Assembly: GCA_002868985.1 (NCBI GenBank)
Contig: PKTV01000108.1
Coordinates: 1 to 13,816, forward strand
DNA length: 13,816 bases
Direction of reading: 5' to 3'
Source: Desulfobacteraceae bacterium
Lineage (GTDB): Bacteria > Desulfobacterota > Desulfobacteria > Desulfobacterales > UBA11574
Numbering within the stretch: the first letter of the stretch is position 1; the number at the start of each line of letters is the position of its first letter. A program made the translations under genes and the position numbers. This document shows positions 6,828-13,816 of this stretch, piece after piece. The notes beneath the pieces were generated by a model. The model did no database searches and had not been told where the DNA came from. It saw nothing but the letters and a program-made list of their open reading frames with translations.

Positions 6828-7589
6828 ATGGACATTGCAACCGTCCTGGGTATCGTTTCTTCTTTTGGACTTGTATTTACCGCAATTTTTATGGGCGGCG
6901 GGCTCAACATTTTCATCAATGTGCCCGCATTAATGATTGTGGTGGGCGGAACTATCGGCGTAACGTTGATTGCGTATCCCTTAAAAGAAGTTCTTGGTGT
7001 CTTAAAAGTTGTACAAAAAGCACTTTTTAGTAAAAATATATCTATCGACGAACTCATTGAAAGATTTATAGGGTTTGCAACCAAGACTCGAAAAGAGGGC
7101 ATCCTTGCTTTAGAAAGCGAAATAAAGGACGTTTCGGATGATTTTTTAAAAAAAGGGGTACAACTTTCTATTGACGGATTAGAGCCCCAGGAGATCAAAG
7201 AAATTCTGGATACGGAAGTTGATTATGTCAGAAGCAGACATCAACTCGGCGCTGAGGTTTTTACCAGCATGGCTACCTTCGCTCCTGCAATGGGGATGAT
7301 CGGTACATTAATCGGGCTGGTACAGATGCTCCAGAGTATGGATGACCCAAGTACAATCGGGCCGGCAATGGCGGTAGCGCTGTTAACGACATTCTATGGT
7401 TCGATTATGGCAAATATCTGTTGTATGCCCATTGCAGGAAAACTCAAAACCCGAAGCAAAGAAGAAATGTTGACGAAAGAGATGGCCATTCAGGGCATCA
7501 TATCGCTTTCCAATGGAGATAATCCCAGAATCCTTGAACAGAAACTTCTAGCTTTTATCCCGCCCAATAAGAAAAAGGAATCAAAGTAA
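6828..7589 (+). CDS. motA: MotA, flagellar stator ion-channel subunit
   Basis: Inner-membrane stator subunit; five MotA surround two MotB helices and rotate against FliG as ions flow. The 253-residue product fits the MotA/PomA family of about 250-290. There are two N-terminal membrane helices (about residues 3-23 and 30-50), a cytoplasmic loop, and two C-terminal helices (about 150-170 and 180-200). The conserved loop charges are present in TRKEGILALESE (the Arg and Glu corresponding to E. coli R90 and E98 that contact FliG), as are the functionally key prolines in FAPAMGMIGTLIGLV and in CCMPIAGKL. AGGAG at 6818-6822 is 5 bases before the ATG. The stop codon directly abuts the next gene's ATG. 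It heads the sigma-54 operon. Confidence 0.96.
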   Translation: MDIATVLGIVSSFGLVFTAIFMGGGLNIFINVPALMIVVGGTIGVTLIAYPLKEVLGVLKVVQKALFSKNISIDELIERFIGFATKTRKEGILALESEIKDVSDDFLKKGVQLSIDGLEPQEIKEILDTEVDYVRSRHQLGAEVFTSMATFAPAMGMIGTLIGLVQMLQSMDDPSTIGPAMAVALLTTFYGSIMANICCMPIAGKLKTRSKEEMLTKEMAIQGIISLSNGDNPRILEQKLLAFIPPNKKKESK

Positions 7590-8375
7590 ATGGGTAAAAA
7601 AAAGAGGAAAAAAATCGATGATGATGCTAAACCGAATATTGGAATGGTAATGACGGTTTCTCTTTTTCTTATACTTCTGACCTTTTTTATTTTGCTCAAT
7701 TCCATTGCAGTCATGGATGATAACAAAACGCGATTGGCCATAGGGTCACTTATCGGAGCCTTTGGGGGATTGCCCGGCGGGTTATCGCCGATGGAATCAG
7801 GAAAGTCAGCCATGCCTCTACCACCCACAGCGCCGATGATCGAAGAAGAACTAACCCTTGAGCAGCTCATGTCATATGTTAAAAGAGATCTTAAGGAATT
7901 GGCTGGTGATATAAAACTGGAAACTATTGGCGGGCAAAAGAGAATTATCATAAATGAAGCAGGATTATTTATAGGGAACGGATTTAAAATAAAGTCCTCC
8001 GTAAGGCCACTTATGGACAAGTTGGGACAGGTTATAAACAAAGGAATTTTTCCGGTGGAGATCGCAGGATACACAGATAACATCAACCGTCCTGAAAAAG
8101 GGTATAAATCAAACTGGGAGATGTCCTCAATCATGGCGTTAAAGGTGCTAAAGTATTTTGAATCACAGTGCGGAGTTCTTCCTAACAGACTCACAGCCTA
8201 TGGGTGCGGAAGCAATAATCCGATCACCTCAAACGAGAGTATACAATCACGGGCAAAAAACAGAAGGATTGAAATTGAATTAAAATACAAAGCACCCGCA
8301 TACATTAGAAGAATTTTTAAAAAGAATCCAGCTGGTTTTTTCACATACAAGAAATTTGATTTTAAAATATTTTAA
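7590..8375 (+). CDS. Degenerate MotB paralogue (MotB-prime) lacking ion-binding Asp
   Basis: A 261-residue MotB/OmpA-family protein: a basic N-terminus, one membrane helix (about residues 17-42), a Gly/Pro-rich linker (51-85) and an OmpA-like domain (about 118-232, with YTDN at 161-164 and SRAKNRRIEIEL at 220-231). Aligned to the next gene, the essential Asp of the membrane helix is Ser24, with no acidic residue anywhere in the helix, and the conserved Arg of the OmpA ELSxxRA motif is Met182 (EMSSIMA). Asp163 of the peptidoglycan site is kept. A basic/aromatic tail of about 30 residues follows the domain. The frame is intact and abuts motA, so the gene is probably expressed. It cannot by itself form a normal ion pathway; it may pair with the true MotB or play a structural role. 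Automatic annotation would call it MotB. Confidence 0.88.
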   Translation: MGKKKRKKIDDDAKPNIGMVMTVSLFLILLTFFILLNSIAVMDDNKTRLAIGSLIGAFGGLPGGLSPMESGKSAMPLPPTAPMIEEELTLEQLMSYVKRDLKELAGDIKLETIGGQKRIIINEAGLFIGNGFKIKSSVRPLMDKLGQVINKGIFPVEIAGYTDNINRPEKGYKSNWEMSSIMALKVLKYFESQCGVLPNRLTAYGCGSNNPITSNESIQSRAKNRRIEIELKYKAPAYIRRIFKKNPAGFFTYKKFDFKIF

Positions 8376-8397
8376 ATAGCAGACATGGAGAACGAAA

Positions 8398-9111
8398 GTG
8401 AGTGGAGAAGAAAAAAACGATCCAAATGCCTGGATGGTGACATTTGCAGATCTAGTTATGCTTCTTTTAACTTTTTTCGTGCTTCTGCTTACCATGTCTT
8501 CAATGGATACAAAAAAATTACGGGACCTTATGACGCATTTCAACGCATCCACTGGAGTTCTTGAACTCTCAGGAGCCGGGAAAGTATATGACTTAGGAGA
8601 ATTTGTAAATAAATACAATGACTCCGATAGTTTATTGGTCGTTGATCAGAAGCATTTTTTAACTAAAATAAAACTCGTATCAAATATTAAGAATATGTTA
8701 AAAGATGAGAACAACGATATCACCCTGTCTGATGATGAGAGGGGTATTTCTCTTACTTTTCACGGCAACATACTTTTTGATACAGGAAATACTACCCTGA
8801 GAAAAGAAGCTTATCCTGTTCTTGACGTCATTGTTGATGCTATTGAGGGATGCGCAAATAATATTTTAATAATGGGACATTCAGATAATACTCCAATAAA
8901 AGATGAAAGATATAGATCTAACTGGGAGCTCTCAACATACAGAGGAATTTCTGTTCTTGATTATTTTTTAATGAAAAAAGGACTTTCACCTTCTAGATTT
9001 TCTGTTGGAGGTGCCGGATCTTCCAGGCCCTTGTATCCGAATACCAATCAAAAGAACAGATCCTTAAACAGAAGGGTAGAGATAGTCTTTAAACATTTAA
9101 AGGAGATATAA
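8398..9111 (+). CDS. motB: MotB, canonical flagellar stator subunit
   Basis: Stator subunit that carries the ion-binding Asp and anchors the stator to peptidoglycan. The 237-residue product starts at a GTG with GGAG (8387-8390) 7 bases upstream. The signature DPNAWMVTFADLVMLLLTFF contains the essential Asp18, equivalent to E. coli D32. The periplasmic OmpA-like domain (about residues 115-235) has NILFDTGNTTL, GHSDNTPI with Asp163, SNWELSTYRG with Arg182, and a QKNRSLNRRVEIVF end. All key residues missing in the preceding paralogue are present here. The stop codon TAA overlaps by context with the fliL ATG immediately after. Local G+C is low (about 22% in one hand-counted 60-base stretch). Confidence 0.95.
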   Translation: MSGEEKNDPNAWMVTFADLVMLLLTFFVLLLTMSSMDTKKLRDLMTHFNASTGVLELSGAGKVYDLGEFVNKYNDSDSLLVVDQKHFLTKIKLVSNIKNMLKDENNDITLSDDERGISLTFHGNILFDTGNTTLRKEAYPVLDVIVDAIEGCANNILIMGHSDNTPIKDERYRSNWELSTYRGISVLDYFLMKKGLSPSRFSVGGAGSSRPLYPNTNQKNRSLNRRVEIVFKHLKEI

Positions 9112-9597
9112 ATGGCAGAGGAAAAAGAAGAAGTAAAAGACTCTGAGGAAGAACAGGCGCCAAAGAAGTCCAAGCTTAAGCTTATAATTATAGCGTTGGT
9201 TATTCTGCTTTTAGGAGGAGGCGGAATTTTTGGATATAGCAAGTATAAAAAAGTAAAAGAAGAAAAGGCTGAAACAAAAAAAGAAAAAGTGAGTATCATC
9301 TGTCCGATAAAATCTTTTGTTGTTAACCTTCTTGATAAAAAAAACGTTGGCAAAAGATACTTGAAAGTCACGATGCAACTCGAGGTTGGAAAAGAAGAAG
9401 ATAGGATGGTTATCGAAAAAAATATTCCACAAATAAGAGATACCGTCTTGCTTTTGCTTTCAAGCCAAACTTTAAAAGAAATTAATACAATGGAAGGCAA
9501 GCTTGAATTGAAACAGACGCTTTTATCAAGGATGAATCAGATTTTGGGAGATGGTATCGTTCGCAGAATTTATTTTACAGAATTTGTTGTGCAATAG
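9112..9597 (+). CDS. fliL: FliL, stator-associated flagellar membrane protein
   Basis: A single-pass membrane protein that surrounds or supports the stator and improves torque under load. The 161-residue product has an acidic/lysine-rich cytoplasmic N-terminus, a membrane helix at about residues 23-41 (KLIIIALVILLLGGGGIFG), a charged linker, and the periplasmic FliL domain: FVVNLLDKKNVGKRYLKVTM, QLEV, then IPQIRDTVLLLLSSQTLKEI, and the end GIVRRIYFTEFVVQ. All are standard FliL motifs, and the length is normal. The ATG directly follows the motB stop. It ends in TAG, 7 bases before fliM. Confidence 0.95.
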   Translation: MAEEKEEVKDSEEEQAPKKSKLKLIIIALVILLLGGGGIFGYSKYKKVKEEKAETKKEKVSIICPIKSFVVNLLDKKNVGKRYLKVTMQLEVGKEEDRMVIEKNIPQIRDTVLLLLSSQTLKEINTMEGKLELKQTLLSRMNQILGDGIVRRIYFTEFVVQ

Positions 9598-9604
9598 GTG
9601 AAAC

Positions 9605-10576
9605 ATGGGAAATATTTTATCACAGGATGAAGTCGACTCTCTACTTGGTGGAATAACCGACGGGCAGGTTGAAACCGAAACCGATGTTAGCGAAGGAATT
9701 CCTTCGGTAGAAGTATATGACTTTAGTATGCCGGCTGGTCCTGTACATCTCAGGCTACCTGCTCTGGGAATAATAAATGAAAGGCTTGTAGGTCTTTTAA
9801 GAACAAACCTTCAGGTTGCCAGCAGGTCTGTTATTGATGTCAATTTAGCTTCTACCGACACCGTTAAGTTTAGTGATTTTTGTCTCTCTCTTCCTATGCC
9901 TTCAAGCCTTAATATATTTAGCATTGAACCTTTAAGAGGATTTTCACTTGTCGTGTTGGAAGGTCCTCTGGTATTTTCATTTGTTGACAGTTTGTTTGGT
10001 GTAAAGGGTGTGAGTCATGTAAAACTTGAAGGAAGATTATTTACAAAAATTGAAACCAAGATAGTTGAAAAAATCGTTAAGATTATTTTAAACGATTTTC
10101 AGAAGGCCTGGTCAGATGTTTACGAAATAAATGCTGTATTTATTCGGTCGGAAATGGATCCGCAATTTGTCGGAATCGGGACGCCGGACGATTTAGTAAT
10201 TGTGAATAAATTTGAAGTGCAGCTTGAAAATGGTAATGGCTTCATCACCATCTGCATCCCCTATTCCGGAATTAAGCCTATAAAAGAAAAACTTAAAAAT
10301 AAGTTTCGAAGTGAAAAAATTGACATCGATCAAAACTGGAAAAGATATATTCAGGAAAGAATTCAAGAGACGATGGTAGAATTGAGCTGCACCATGGGGA
10401 TGGCAAAAATAAATGGCACAGATCTCTTGAGTATGAAGGTTGATGACGTAATAATGCTTGATCAAAAATCTGGCAATTCTGTCATTATTAATGTGGAAAA
10501 TATCCCAAAATTTAGGGGGTATCCAGGGGCATGCAATAAGAAAAAGGCTGTTAAAATAATTGATAGACTTGAATAG
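9605..10576 (+). CDS. fliM: FliM, flagellar motor switch protein
   Basis: C-ring switch protein that binds phosphorylated CheY and changes rotation direction. The 323-residue length is normal. The N-terminal ILSQDEVDSLLGGI (residues 4-17) matches the CheY-P binding LSQxEIDxLL motif. A linker and a CheC-like middle domain (about 45-230) follow, with RLVGLLRTNL, EPLRGFSLVVLEGPLVFSFV and FCLSLPMPSSLN. The C-terminal SpoA domain is at about 245-320 (VELSCTMGMAKINGTDLLSM, VDDVIMLDQ). The presence of the CheY motif implies chemotactic control of this motor. It ends in TAG and is followed, in the same reading frame, by the fliN ATG 9 bases later. Confidence 0.96.
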   Translation: MGNILSQDEVDSLLGGITDGQVETETDVSEGIPSVEVYDFSMPAGPVHLRLPALGIINERLVGLLRTNLQVASRSVIDVNLASTDTVKFSDFCLSLPMPSSLNIFSIEPLRGFSLVVLEGPLVFSFVDSLFGVKGVSHVKLEGRLFTKIETKIVEKIVKIILNDFQKAWSDVYEINAVFIRSEMDPQFVGIGTPDDLVIVNKFEVQLENGNGFITICIPYSGIKPIKEKLKNKFRSEKIDIDQNWKRYIQERIQETMVELSCTMGMAKINGTDLLSMKVDDVIMLDQKSGNSVIINVENIPKFRGYPGACNKKKAVKIIDRLE

Positions 10577-10585
10577 GAGTACGAC

Positions 10586-10924
10586 ATGGTTGATGTAAAT
10601 GATCAAATAAAAGAAGAAGATGACGGCGCAACACTCCAGAATGATGAATCATGCAAGAATGGGACATGTGATATGGACCTTATCCTTGATATTCCTCTGG
10701 ATGTTACCGTTGAGTTGGGTAAAGTCAAGATGCCGGTGAATGAACTGCTACAGCTGGGACAGGGGTCCGTTATCGAGTTGTCAAAACAGGTTGGTGAGCC
10801 ACTAGATATATATGTAAACAACAAGTTGGTTGCTAAAGGTGAAGTTGTAATTCTGGATGAAAAATTCGGAATAAGGGTTACCGATATCATAAATCCGACC
10901 GAAAGGGTTAAATCTTTAGCTTAA
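10586..10924 (+). CDS. fliN: FliN, flagellar motor switch protein
   Basis: Small C-ring protein that, with FliM, forms the base of the switch and docks FliH-FliI for export. The 112-residue product has an acidic, Cys-containing N-terminal extension (residues 1-30) and a SpoA domain at about 32-110: LILDIPLDVTVELGKVKMPV, then LLQLGQGSVIELSKQVGEPL, DIYVNNKLVAKGEVVILDE and KFGIRVTDII. This is the most conserved part of FliN. There is no CheC-like region, so it is FliN rather than FliY. The ribosome site is AGGAG at 10575-10579, which overlaps the fliM stop. Confidence 0.96.
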   Translation: MVDVNDQIKEEDDGATLQNDESCKNGTCDMDLILDIPLDVTVELGKVKMPVNELLQLGQGSVIELSKQVGEPLDIYVNNKLVAKGEVVILDEKFGIRVTDIINPTERVKSLA

Positions 10925-10942
10925 ATGAGTGAGGTGTGATGG

Positions 10943-11266
10943 ATGATTGAACCCGAATTAATAAACACCGGACTTAAGACAATCGCGATGCTTTTTATTG
11001 TGCTTGGTGTCTTGGTTCTTGTGCTTTACATAATGAAAAAATTTATATCGCCAAAGGGCAAGGGCAAGGGAGAATTAATTATCAAAGTGGTTTCATCTCT
11101 GTACCTATCGCCAAAGGAGAGAGTAGAAGTCATAGAGATATCGGGTGAAAGGATTGTTGTGGGCATTACGCCGGGCAACATTAACTTTTTAACCAAGCTG
11201 GGTCATTATAAAGAGGGAAATGGTAATATAGAGAATGTTGGAAAAGATCACGAGATTATTTCATAA
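10943..11266 (+). CDS. fliO: FliO, flagellar export gate assembly protein
   Basis: Membrane protein that helps assemble the FliP ring of the export gate. The 107-residue product has one N-terminal membrane helix (about residues 11-32, [20 protein letters not shown]) followed by a cytoplasmic domain with the family pattern [20 protein letters not shown] and [20 protein letters not shown]. FliO is poorly conserved, so position before fliP is important evidence. GAGG at 10931-10934 supports the ATG at 10943. Its 3' end overlaps the fliP start by 32 bases. Confidence 0.9.
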   Translation: MIEPELINTGLKTIAMLFIVLGVLVLVLYIMKKFISPKGKGKGELIIKVVSSLYLSPKERVEVIEISGERIVVGITPGNINFLTKLGHYKEGNGNIENVGKDHEIIS

Positions 11267-12032
11267 TAAAAAGAGAAGAAGATTAATTTTCCTTTTCTTT
11301 TCGATAGCCGTAACCTTTATTTTAGTCGGAAATGTTTTCTCCGCAGATTTTACCCTGCCATCATTTCGATTCGGTATAGATAAAGGTGGAGATCCCGGTG
11401 ACGTTTCCGTTTTGCTTCAAATCGTCTTTTTACTAACAGTTCTTACCCTTGCACCGGCTATTCTGGTACTCATGACATCTTTCACGAGACTGGCCATTGT
11501 ATTTTCTTTTTTAAGACAAGCAGTAGGAACTCAACAAACACCATCTAATCAGATTATTGCAGGACTTGCTTTATTTTTAACCTTTTTTATTATGATGCCG
11601 GTTTGGCAGAAGATTAATAATAATGCATTACAGCCGTACCTTAATGAGGAAATATCTCAGGAAATTGCTTTAAAGGCAGCTATAAATCCTGTCCGAAACT
11701 TTATGCTCAAACAGACACGGGAAAAAGATCTGGCCTTATTTGTTAAAATGGGAAAGATCAACAAACCTAAAAATGAAGAGGATATTCCCACAATGATTCT
11801 TATTCCTGCTTTCGTAATAAGCGAACTGAAGACCGCATTTATTATCGGATTTCTTTTATTCGTGCCATTTTTGATCATAGACATGGTTGTGGCAAGCGTT
11901 CTGCTCAGCATGGGTATGATGATGCTTCCACCAATAATGGTATCATTGCCGTTTAAACTGATGCTGTTTGTTTTGGTTGATGGTTGGAATATAATCATCG
12001 GTTCACTGCTTAAGAGCTTTGTGGGTGGGTAA
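11235..12032 (+). CDS. fliP: FliP, flagellar type III export gate protein
   Basis: Core subunit of the FliP5-FliQ4-FliR1 export gate in the MS ring. The 265-residue length is normal. A cleavable signal peptide is visible (basic KKRRR, hydrophobic [15 protein letters not shown], probable cleavage after NVFSA near residue 37), as known for FliP. Conserved segments follow: [79 protein letters not shown] and [22 protein letters not shown]. The start is at the ATG at 11235 inside fliO, without a strong ribosome site, which suggests translational coupling. Confidence 0.97.
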   Translation: MLEKITRLFHNKKRRRLIFLFFSIAVTFILVGNVFSADFTLPSFRFGIDKGGDPGDVSVLLQIVFLLTVLTLAPAILVLMTSFTRLAIVFSFLRQAVGTQQTPSNQIIAGLALFLTFFIMMPVWQKINNNALQPYLNEEISQEIALKAAINPVRNFMLKQTREKDLALFVKMGKINKPKNEEDIPTMILIPAFVISELKTAFIIGFLLFVPFLIIDMVVASVLLSMGMMMLPPIMVSLPFKLMLFVLVDGWNIIIGSLLKSFVGG

Positions 12033-12035
12033 AAA

Positions 12036-12305
12036 ATGACTACGGAATTTTTTGTAAATTTTGCACAGGAGGCCATAAAAGTTACCTTAATGGTATCTAT
12101 GCCCATGCTTCTATTGGGACTTATTGTCGGAGTTGCGATAAGTATTTTTCAAGCGGTGACTCAAATCCAGGAGATGACATTAACATTTGTACCAAAGATC
12201 TTAGTCGTATTGCTGGCACTTTTATATTTTTCTGGCTGGATGCTTGAACACCTTATGCAATTTACAGTGAACACGATAAATCAGATACCATATTATATAA
12301 GATAA
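12036..12305 (+). CDS. fliQ: FliQ, flagellar type III export gate protein
   Basis: Small export gate subunit with two membrane helices, here at about residues 15-37 and 52-72. The 89-residue length is exact for the family. The motif AISIFQAVTQIQEMTLTFVP followed by KI is the FliQ signature (xxQAxTQIQExTLxFxPK). The start is 3 bases after the fliP stop. Its TAA shares a base with the fliR ATG (TAATG). Confidence 0.97.
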   Translation: MTTEFFVNFAQEAIKVTLMVSMPMLLLGLIVGVAISIFQAVTQIQEMTLTFVPKILVVLLALLYFSGWMLEHLMQFTVNTINQIPYYIR

Positions 12306-13099
12306 TGGAGGAAGCAGTGGATATACTGTCCATACCCTATCGAGAATTTAAAGCTTTTTTTCTTGTTCTAATAAGAGTCAGTATTATTTTTCAGATGCTT
12401 CCGTTCTTTAATGCAAAGGTTATCCCGATATTGGCAAAGGCAGGGCTTGCATTTGTGATTACTATAATTCTCTTTCCCATGATTAATAGTAAGATGGTCG
12501 AATTTCCTTCCACAATAATTGGAATGGTTCAGTTGATATTAACCGAATTTATCATCGGCATAATCCTGGGACTATTGGTTTTGGTATTTTTCGAGGCGAT
12601 AAGGATGATGGGTCAGATGGTGGGCTTTCAAACCGGTTTTGCGATTACAAACATCATTGATCCTCAAAGCGGTGCCCAGATCTCGATTCTAGCAAATTTC
12701 GCATATCTTTTGGCCATGATTTTCTTCCTTTTGCTAAATGGACATCATATATTGTTAAGGGCCATAAGGGATAGTTTTGAGATTATACCTGTCGGCTCCT
12801 TAGGATTAAAATTTGAAATGTTTAATAAAATTATCCCCATATATGGTGATATGTTTGTTATTGCCGTAAAGATTGGAGCCCCGGCAATTGCCGCTCTTTT
12901 ATTTACCAATTTAGCCTTTGGGGTCATTGTAAAGTTTATTCCACAAATGAATATTATGATCGTCGCATTTCCGGTTCAGATCGTGATCGGTCTTTTGTTT
13001 TTTGGTGTGTCGTTAAATGTGCTTTTGGGGTTCATGGAGACATATCTTAAAAATCTTGGTCCCATGCTGATCAATACCATGCAATGGCTTAGGATATAA
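12305..13099 (+). CDS. fliR: FliR, flagellar type III export gate protein
   Basis: Single-copy subunit closing the FliPQR export gate helical assembly. The 264-residue product is highly hydrophobic with about six membrane segments. It has the family motifs FLVLIRVSIIFQMLPFFNAK, TEFIIGIILGLLV, GFQTGFAITNIIDPQSGAQI and, near the end, IVAFPVQIVIGLLFFGVSLN. The ATG at 12305 overlaps the fliQ stop by one base. An in-frame GTG at 12317 has GGAGG (12307-12311) 5 bases upstream, so the true start may be there, giving 260 residues; the sequence cannot decide between them, although the ribosome site favours the GTG. Confidence 0.96.
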   Translation: MEEAVDILSIPYREFKAFFLVLIRVSIIFQMLPFFNAKVIPILAKAGLAFVITIILFPMINSKMVEFPSTIIGMVQLILTEFIIGIILGLLVLVFFEAIRMMGQMVGFQTGFAITNIIDPQSGAQISILANFAYLLAMIFFLLLNGHHILLRAIRDSFEIIPVGSLGLKFEMFNKIIPIYGDMFVIAVKIGAPAIAALLFTNLAFGVIVKFIPQMNIMIVAFPVQIVIGLLFFGVSLNVLLGFMETYLKNLGPMLINTMQWLRI

Positions 13100-13102
13100 G
13101 TA

Positions 13103-13816
13103 ATGACTGAACAGAGTTTTGAAGAAAAAACTGAAGAACCAACGCCGAAAAAACGGCAGGAAGTCAAAGAAAAGGGGGAGGTGGCAAAAAGCAAGGAGTT
13201 GCCTTCGGTAACTGTACTCCTTGCCGCCCTGATCTCTTTATCTCTTTTTGGATCATTTATGTACAACCATATCCAGATAATTATGAAAGGAGCATTTTCT
13301 TTTCCTGATATACATAATTTTGAAATTCCTGAGCTTTTAAAATTTGCTCAAAATATTATTGGCCGATTTATCATCTTGCTCTCTCCACTTTTTGCAGCCA
13401 TTTTTATTACAGCGATTCTATCTAATATCATGCAAGTGGGTTTTATTGTATCCGGTGAATCGATCACACCTAAACTGTCAAAAATAGATCCTATCAAAGG
13501 GTTTGGAAGACTTTTTTCCAAACAATCTTTCATGGAATTGATCAAATCCTTGCTAAAGCTAACCATTGTGGGTGGGATCGCGTTCCTTACGATAAAAGGT
13601 GAGATGAAAAATTTTGCTCTCCTGGGGGAGATGGAAATCAATTCAATTTTCATTTATATTCTCAAAATTTTTTTTAAAATTTTTATCCGGTGTTCATTGG
13701 CAATGATTATTCTGGTTATTATCGACTACGCATTTCAGAAATGGGAATTTGAAAACAGGATTAAGATGACCAAACAGGAAGTAAAGGACGAGTTTAAAAA
13801 GTCGGAAGGCGATCCT
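13103..13816 (+). CDS. flhB: FlhB, export specificity switch protein (5' part, cut by window end)
   Basis: FlhB is the export gate component that undergoes self-cleavage and responds to FliK to switch substrate class. The frame is open from the ATG at 13103 to the last base, 238 codons, so about the last third is missing. The N-terminus EEKTEEPTPKKRQEVKEKGE followed by VAKSKE is the family hallmark. Four membrane segments can be seen near residues 33-53, 90-112, 145-165 and 185-210. Conserved stretches include ITPKLSKIDPIKGFGRLFSK, then FAFQKWEF-like DYAFQKWEFENRIKMTKQEV and KDEFKKSEGDP. The self-cleavage NPTH site lies beyond the window. The start is 3 bases after the fliR stop. Confidence 0.96.
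   Translation, partial: MTEQSFEEKTEEPTPKKRQEVKEKGEVAKSKELPSVTVLLAALISLSLFGSFMYNHIQIIMKGAFSFPDIHNFEIPELLKFAQNIIGRFIILLSPLFAAIFITAILSNIMQVGFIVSGESITPKLSKIDPIKGFGRLFSKQSFMELIKSLLKLTIVGGIAFLTIKGEMKNFALLGEMEINSIFIYILKIFFKIFIRCSLAMIILVIIDYAFQKWEFENRIKMTKQEVKDEFKKSEGDP

Noticed and set aside
6707..7198. 163-codon reverse-strand ORF crossing the motA promoter
   Set aside because: It covers the sigma-54 promoter and the motA N-terminus; a shadow ORF.
7490..8194. 234-codon reverse-strand ORF
   Set aside because: It lies antisense to the motA end and MotB-prime, both of which encode recognised protein families in the forward frame; its own translation shows no motif.
9048..9500. 150-codon reverse-strand ORF
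   Set aside because: A Ser/Phe-rich translation is what antisense of the Lys/Glu-rich fliL region gives; no independent support.

Overview
This window is a flagellar export, motor and hook gene cluster. All confidently recognised genes lie on the + strand. Gene order, moderate to low GC, sigma-54 promoters and dispersed intergenic repeats of a type I associate with sulfate-reducing deltaproteobacteria suggest a motile Desulfobacterota (Desulfobacteraceae-like) bacterium. The lineage is an inference from order and style, not from a marker gene.

Layout. (1) Positions 1-1701: the 3' part of fliI (export ATPase), fliJ (export chaperone/stalk, with an in-frame amber codon) and a motE-like gene, the tail of an operon that begins upstream. 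(2) Positions 1702-2382: a 681-base gap holding a palindromic hairpin, a possible small reverse-strand ORF, an inverted-repeat element built from CTAAAGT units, and a sigma-54 promoter at 2340-2355. (3) Positions 2398-6275: fliK, flgD and flgE (hook-length control, hook cap, hook protein), tightly spaced. (4) Positions 6276-6827: a 552-base gap with a strong nested terminator-like hairpin, a roughly 152-base MITE-like repeat, a GTCA-N6-TGAC palindrome resembling a FleQ-type operator, and a second sigma-54 promoter at 6752-6767. (5) Positions 6828-13816: motA, a degenerate motB paralogue, a canonical motB, fliL, fliM, fliN, fliO, fliP, fliQ, fliR and the 5' part of flhB, closely packed or overlapping, apparently one long operon.

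How the genes work together. FliI and FliJ energise and gate the flagellar type III export apparatus, whose membrane core is FliO (assembly factor), FliP, FliQ, FliR and FlhB. FlgD and FlgE are exported to build the hook, and FliK measures hook length and signals FlhB to switch substrates. FliM and FliN form the C-ring switch. MotA and MotB form the ion-driven stator, with FliL and probably MotE as stator-associated factors.

Most notable observations: the first MotB-like protein lacks both the ion-binding Asp and the conserved Arg of the peptidoglycan-binding domain yet sits between motA and a normal motB, suggesting a mixed MotB/MotB-prime stator; and fliJ carries a TAG at codon 108 of an otherwise perfect 147-codon frame. 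I saw no tRNA, rRNA, CRISPR array or transposase gene.
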